Source: Nitriliruptor sp040882075
GTDB lineage: Bacteria > Actinomycetota > Nitriliruptoria > Nitriliruptorales > Nitriliruptoraceae
Direction: 5' to 3'
Assembly (NCBI RefSeq): GCF_040882075.1
Contig: NZ_JBBEBZ010000161.1
Coordinates: forward strand, 11,393 to 75,392
Length of the DNA stretch: 64,000 nucleotides
Shown here piece after piece: positions 59,740 through 64,000 of the stretch (within the stretch, counting starts at the first letter, position 1; each line of letters starts with the position of its first letter). The notes under the pieces were generated by a model, which was not told the origin of the DNA, searched no databases, and saw nothing but the letters and a program-made list of their open reading frames with translations. Made by a program: the position numbers and the translations under genes.

Positions 59740-61020
59740 GTGGACGCCACCGGACGAGAGACGATCTTCACCTACGCAGCGCCGGCGCTGAAGTTCGGAC
59801 CGGGCGCCTCGCTCGAGCTCGGCCACGACCTCGCGAGCCGGGGGGCCCGGCGGGTGCTGGTCGTCACCGACGCCGGCGTCGCCGCGACCGGGCACCCGCA
59901 GCGCATCGTCGACGCGATGGCCGGGTACGGCGTCGAGGGGGTCGTCTTCGACCGCGTCCACGTCGAGCCGACCGACGCCTCGCTGCGCGACGCCATCGAG
60001 CACGCCCGCGATACCGGTCCGTGGGACGCGATCGTCGCCGTCGGGGGTGGTTCGAGCATCGACACGGCCAAGGCCGTCGCGCTCCTGACCTCCAACCCGG
60101 GTGAACTGTTCGACTACATCAACCCGCCGGTCGGCGAGGGTCGCGCCCCGACGCAGCCGTTGCCGCTGCTCGTCGCGGTCCCGACGACGACCGGGACGGG
60201 GTCGGAGTCCACCACCATCTGCGTGCTCGACGTGCTCGATCTGCAGATCAAGACCGGCATCAGCCACGCGGCGCTCCGGCCGGTGCTCGCGGTGGTCGAC
60301 CCGGACCTGACCGTGACGCAGCCGGCCGGCGTCACCGCGGCGGCCGGGATGGACATCCTCTGCCACGCGCTCGAGAGCTACACCGCCAAGCCGTACACCG
60401 CCTACGACCGCAAGCGTCCCGAGGAGCGGGTCCCCTACTGCGGCTCCAACCCCATCGCCGACCTGTGGTCCGAGCGGTCGCTACAGCTCCTCGCACGCTC
60501 GTTCCGCACCGCGGTCCGTGACCCGGACGACGCCACCGCCCGCGGCGAGATGGCGATGGCCGCGACGTTCGCCGGGCTCGGGTTCGGCAACGCCGGGGTC
60601 CACATCCCGCACGCCAACGCGTACCCGATCGCGGGGAGGGTGCGGGACTTCCACCCCGCCGACTACCCCGACGATCACGCGATGGTCCCCCACGGGATGG
60701 CCGTGGCGCTGACCGCCCCGGAGGCCTTCCGGTTCACGTTCGACGCTGCACCCGAGCGCCACCTTCGGGTGGCTGAACTGCTCGCTCCCGACCTCGACCG
60801 CAGCGACGACCCCACCGAGCAGCTACCCGCGGCCATCACCGCGCTGATCCGTGACATCGGTCTGCCGAACGGGGTCGGTGGCGTCGGGTTCGGCGAGGCC
60901 GACGTGCCGGACCTGGTCGAGGGGACGATGAAGCAGCAGCGGCTGCTGGCGACGGCACCGAAGCCGGTCACCGAGGACGACCTGGCGGGGATCCTGACCC
61001 GGTCGCTCGAGCTCTGGTGA
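59740..61020 (+). CDS. Hydroxyacid-oxoacid transhydrogenase (iron-type ADH family)
   Basis: 426 residues from GTG 59740. Iron-containing alcohol dehydrogenase fold close to HOT (ADHFE1), which turns 4-hydroxybutyrate plus 2-oxoglutarate into succinic semialdehyde plus D-2-hydroxyglutarate. NAD site VAVGGGSSIDTAKAVALLTS, PTTTGTGSESTTICVLDV. Metal ligands D205, H209 (AAGMDILCHALESY), H291 (HIPHANAYPI) and H318 (HAMVPHGMAVAL). The insert KPYTAYDRKRPEERVPYCGS is shared with HOT enzymes. The next gene overlaps its stop as GTGA and would recycle the D-2-hydroxyglutarate. Confidence 0.87.
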   Translation: MDATGRETIFTYAAPALKFGPGASLELGHDLASRGARRVLVVTDAGVAATGHPQRIVDAMAGYGVEGVVFDRVHVEPTDASLRDAIEHARDTGPWDAIVAVGGGSSIDTAKAVALLTSNPGELFDYINPPVGEGRAPTQPLPLLVAVPTTTGTGSESTTICVLDVLDLQIKTGISHAALRPVLAVVDPDLTVTQPAGVTAAAGMDILCHALESYTAKPYTAYDRKRPEERVPYCGSNPIADLWSERSLQLLARSFRTAVRDPDDATARGEMAMAATFAGLGFGNAGVHIPHANAYPIAGRVRDFHPADYPDDHAMVPHGMAVALTAPEAFRFTFDAAPERHLRVAELLAPDLDRSDDPTEQLPAAITALIRDIGLPNGVGGVGFGEADVPDLVEGTMKQQRLLATAPKPVTEDDLAGILTRSLELW

Positions 61021-63938
61021 CGCCGCCCGCCGCCACGCCGGCCACGCCGACCGCACCGTCGCCATCGTCGTCGAGCGGGCCATCCCCGGCGCAGGTCGCC
61101 GCCTCGCTGTCGATCGCCGGGCTGGTCGAGGTCGACGCGTCGACCCGGCGACGGGCGGAGTACTCGACCGACGCGTCGCTCTACCGCGTCCCGCCGCTCG
61201 CCGTCGCCTTCCCCCGCCACCGCGACGAGGTGATCGCGGCGCTCGAGGTGGCCCGGTCGCTCGGCGTCGGCCTGACCCTCCGCGGCGGCGGCACGTCCAT
61301 CGCGGGCAACGCCGTCGGGCCCGGCATCGTGCTGGACACCTCGCGGCACCTGACGGCCATCGGCGACCTCGATCCGGACGCCCGGACGGTCCGGGTCGAG
61401 CCGGGGGTCGTGCTGAGCGACCTCCAGCGGGCGGCCGCGCCGCACGGGCTGCGCTTCGGACCCGACCCCTCCACCCACGACCGCTGCACGCTCGGCGGGA
61501 TGCTCGGCAACAACGCCTGCGGCACCCGGGCGCTCGGCTACGGGCGCACCGTCGACAACGTCGTGCGCCTGGACGTCGTGACGGGGCGTGGCAACGAGCT
61601 GACCGTCGGTCCCGCCGACGACCCTCGCTCAGCGCCGCTGGACCCCGCGCTGGCCGCGCTCACCGAGCGGTACGCCGACGCCATCGACACCCACCTCGAC
61701 CGCTTCCCCCGCCAGGTGTCCGGCTACGGGCTCCACCACCTGCTGCCGGACCGCGGGGCGGACCTCGCCCGCGCCCTGGTCGGCAGCGAGGGCACCTGCG
61801 CGATCACCCTGGGTGCGATCCTCTGGCTCGTGCCCGTGCCGACCACCACGCTGCTGGTGGTCCTCGGCTACCCGGACGTCGCCGCAGCCGGTGACGCCGT
61901 CCCCGCCCTCCTCCCCCACCGACCCGTCGCGGTCGAGGGCATCGACCGGCGCATCGTCGACGCGGTGATCCGCCGACGCGGGGCATCCGCCGTCCCGCCG
62001 CTGCCCGACGGTGCGGCGTGGCTGTTCGTGGAGCTCGCCGGTGACGACCTCGGCGAACTGCGGTCGGCGGCGCGGCGATTGCTGACCGACGCCGACGCCA
62101 CCGCCCACCTCGAGATCGACGACGTCACGGCCGCCCGAGCGCTCTGGCGGATCCGCGAGGACGGCGCGGCGCTGTCGTCACGCTCGGCCGACGGCGAACC
62201 CGCCCACGCCGGGTGGGAGGACGCCGCCGTCCCGCCCGTTCGGCTCGGCGAGTACCTGCGCGCCTTCGACGCGCTGCTCGACGACCACGGGCTGACCACG
62301 CTCCCCTACGGCCACTTCGGCGACGGCTGCGTCCACGCACGGATCGACCTGCCGTTCGGGCCGCGCGGCGGGCCGGACCGCGGCGTCGGTGTGTTCCGTC
62401 GGTTCCTCGAGGACGCAGCCGACCTCGTCGCCGGCTTCGGCGGATCGATGTCCGGCGAGCACGGTGACGGGCGGGCGCGCTCCGAGCTGCTGCCGCGGAT
62501 GTACCCGCCGGAGGTGCTCGACGCCTTCGCGGCCTTCGAGGCCGCGCTCGACCCCGACGGCACCCTGAACCCCGGCGTGCTCGTCCGGCCGCGTCCCGCC
62601 GACGCCGACCTCCGGCTCCCGTCAGCCGTGGCGCCCGTGTCCGGCGGCTTCACCTTCCCCGAGGACGGAGACGACCTCGGCGCAGCTGTGCACCGCTGCA
62701 TCGGCGTCGGTGCGTGCCGCGCCGACCGGACCGAGCGCGGGGCGGTGATGTGCCCGTCCTACCTCGCCACCGGCGACGAGAAGGACTCGACCCGCGGGCG
62801 GGCGCGCGTGCTGCAGGAGGTGGTCGACGGGCGGCTGGTCACCGACGGGTTCGCGTCACGCGAGCTGCACGATGCGCTCGACCTGTGCCTGGCCTGCAAG
62901 GGCTGCGCCGTCGACTGTCCCGCCGGCGTGGACGTGGCCACCTACAAGGCCGAGGCTCTGCACCGCACCTACGGCGGGCGCCTCCGCCCGCGCAGCCACT
63001 ACGCCCTCGGCCAGCTCCCCCGCTGGGCACGGTTGGCTGGCCTGGCACCCAGGCTGGCCTCACGTGCGTTGGACGTCCCGGCGATCGCGAAGTTGGCGCG
63101 GTGGGCTGCGGGCGTCGACCAGCGCCGCGACCTGCCCCGCTTCGCGCCGCGGCCGTTCTCCCGTGCGTTCCGTCGCCGGCCCGCCGGCGATGCGCCGACC
63201 GACCTCGCGTCCCGGCCGCCGGTGCTGCTGTGGGCCGACACCTTCAGCGACCGCTTCGACCCCGAGGTCGCCATCGCGACCGTCCGGGTCCTCGAGGCCG
63301 CCGGGTACCGCGTCGAGGTGCCCGACGCGCCGCGCTGCTGCGGCCTGACCTGGATCTCGACCGGCCAGCTCGACGCCGCCGCACGCATCCTGCGGGGCAC
63401 CGTCGACGACCTCGCCGTGCACGCCCGGGCCGGCGTCCCGATCGTCGGCCTCGAGCCTCCGTGCGTGGCCGTGCTGCGTGACGACGCACCGCGGCTGCTC
63501 GGTGCGGACGACGCCGCGGCCCGCGACGTGGCCGCGGCGACCCGCACGCTGGCCGAGCTCCTGAGCGAGACCGAGGGGTGGCAGCCACCTCGCCTCGACG
63601 GGGTGCGGGTGCTGGCGCAGCCGCACTGCCACCACCACGCGGTCATGGGGTGGGAGACCGACCGGGCCCTGCTCGAGTCGGCCGGGGCGCACGTGGACGC
63701 GGTCGGCGGGTGCTGCGGGCTGGCCGGCAACTTCGGCGTCGAGCGCGGCCACCACGAGGTGTCGGTCGCCGTGGCCGAGACCGCGCTCCTGCCCGCCGTC
63801 CGCGCGATGGCACCCGGCACGGTCGTGCTCGCCGACGGGTTCAGCTGCCGCACCCAGCTCGACCAGCTCGCCGACCAACCGTCGATCCACCTCGCCCAGC
63901 TGCTCGCGTCCCACCTCGGCGCTTCGCCGGTCGAGTGA
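61017..63938 (+). CDS. YdiJ-like FAD/Fe-S D-2-hydroxyacid dehydrogenase
   Basis: 973 residues. N-terminal FAD domain (residues about 50-270: LRGGGTSIAGNAVGPGIVLD, GPDPSTHDRCTLGGMLGNNA, LVGSEGTCAITLGAILWLVP) and FAD-linked oxidase C-terminal domain (GHFGDGCVHARIDLP, GSMSGEHGDGRARSELLPRM). Then two [4Fe-4S] motifs (HRCIGVGACRADR, CLACKGCAVDCPAGVDV) and two CCG cysteine motifs (PRCCGLTW, GGCCGLAGNFG) of the GlpC type. Fits YdiJ, an Fe-S D-2-hydroxyglutarate dehydrogenase. Coupled to the transhydrogenase (GTGA). Confidence 0.88.
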   Translation: MTPPAATPATPTAPSPSSSSGPSPAQVAASLSIAGLVEVDASTRRRAEYSTDASLYRVPPLAVAFPRHRDEVIAALEVARSLGVGLTLRGGGTSIAGNAVGPGIVLDTSRHLTAIGDLDPDARTVRVEPGVVLSDLQRAAAPHGLRFGPDPSTHDRCTLGGMLGNNACGTRALGYGRTVDNVVRLDVVTGRGNELTVGPADDPRSAPLDPALAALTERYADAIDTHLDRFPRQVSGYGLHHLLPDRGADLARALVGSEGTCAITLGAILWLVPVPTTTLLVVLGYPDVAAAGDAVPALLPHRPVAVEGIDRRIVDAVIRRRGASAVPPLPDGAAWLFVELAGDDLGELRSAARRLLTDADATAHLEIDDVTAARALWRIREDGAALSSRSADGEPAHAGWEDAAVPPVRLGEYLRAFDALLDDHGLTTLPYGHFGDGCVHARIDLPFGPRGGPDRGVGVFRRFLEDAADLVAGFGGSMSGEHGDGRARSELLPRMYPPEVLDAFAAFEAALDPDGTLNPGVLVRPRPADADLRLPSAVAPVSGGFTFPEDGDDLGAAVHRCIGVGACRADRTERGAVMCPSYLATGDEKDSTRGRARVLQEVVDGRLVTDGFASRELHDALDLCLACKGCAVDCPAGVDVATYKAEALHRTYGGRLRPRSHYALGQLPRWARLAGLAPRLASRALDVPAIAKLARWAAGVDQRRDLPRFAPRPFSRAFRRRPAGDAPTDLASRPPVLLWADTFSDRFDPEVAIATVRVLEAAGYRVEVPDAPRCCGLTWISTGQLDAAARILRGTVDDLAVHARAGVPIVGLEPPCVAVLRDDAPRLLGADDAAARDVAAATRTLAELLSETEGWQPPRLDGVRVLAQPHCHHHAVMGWETDRALLESAGAHVDAVGGCCGLAGNFGVERGHHEVSVAVAETALLPAVRAMAPGTVVLADGFSCRTQLDQLADQPSIHLAQLLASHLGASPVE

Positions 63939-63939
63939 G

Positions 63940-64000
63940 CGCTGACGCCTAGCGGGGCGCTGGTGTCGCGCCGATGCCACGTGAGGACCCCGGTAGTCCG
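63940..64000. repeat. Inverted copy of the 70-base intergenic repeat (cut by window end)
   Basis: Reading leftward, CTACCGGGG, CCTCACGTGGC, CACACCAGC-like and CCCCGCTA follow in the same order as in the array at 20998-21163. About three quarters of positions agree. It follows directly after the last gene stop. Continues beyond the window. Confidence 0.65.

Overview
The window is a very GC-rich chromosome segment (third codon positions almost all G or C, many GTG starts). It is densely packed with genes, and neighbouring genes very often share a GTGA or ATGA stop/start overlap. The gene set points to an actinobacterium: a menaquinone pathway, SigK/RskA, a BldN-type sigma factor with a DUF5667 protein, an RsiG-like c-di-GMP sensor, an MshA-like glycosyltransferase, a DUF222/HNH protein and VapBC. 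Gene order resembles the hemACDB-hemL-ccs-men arm of Mycobacterium, but the cytochrome b is split and b6f-like, so I infer a deep-branching actinobacterial class (for example Nitriliruptoria-like). This placement is inference. I see no phage, insertion sequence, CRISPR array, tRNA or rRNA.

Region by region. 1-6.3 kb holds menaquinone genes menD (cut by the window edge), menC, menA, menB and menE, with a HigBA toxin-antitoxin pair and a PIN-domain relic between menA and menB. 6.3-8.1 kb holds an RskA-like anti-sigma factor, a SigK-like sigma factor and a DUF4383 membrane protein. 8.2-12.6 kb is a System II cytochrome c maturation operon (ccsB, resB, ccdA, resA) with a 10-base assembly gap in resB. 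12.8-18.1 kb is a seven-gene cytochrome bc operon: an unknown membrane protein, diheme cytochrome c, Rieske protein, subunit IV, cytochrome b6-like protein, two-cluster ferredoxin and a second unknown membrane protein. 18.3-29.1 kb is mainly haem synthesis (hemL, hemB, hemD, hemC, hemA) with the redox regulator Rex, a glutaredoxin-like protein, a glycerophosphodiesterase, a hydrolase and an acyl-CoA ligase.

29.3-34.4 kb runs rightward: a TIM-barrel protein, a tiny membrane peptide, a BldN-like sigma factor, its probable DUF5667 anti-sigma, and a large secreted protein with an LPRTG cell-wall sorting signal. 34.5-38.5 kb holds an acyltransferase, an atypical SDR, a BldC/excisionase-like regulator with a striking operator-like array upstream, and an AcuC-type deacetylase. 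38.5-50 kb holds a broken VapBC pair, a DUF222/HNH protein, a MacAB-like ABC exporter, proC, a YbjN protein, glycogen phosphorylase, a glycosyltransferase and a FemAB/BioF2-like acyltransferase.

50-55 kb looks like a c-di-GMP signalling island: an RsiG-like protein with an exact copy of the c-di-GMP-binding signature, a response regulator and an HD-GYP phosphodiesterase in one overlapping operon, with a DUF4388 protein divergent. 55-64 kb holds pyrophosphatase, peroxiredoxin, a C-S lyase, YgfZ, an acyl-CoA dehydrogenase, and an operon pairing a hydroxyacid-oxoacid transhydrogenase with a YdiJ-like FAD/Fe-S D-2-hydroxyacid dehydrogenase. The two enzymes of that last pair could form a closed cycle oxidising 4-hydroxybutyrate.

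Many of these genes serve one theme: respiration with menaquinone and c-type cytochromes, the haem those cytochromes need, and redox sensing by Rex.
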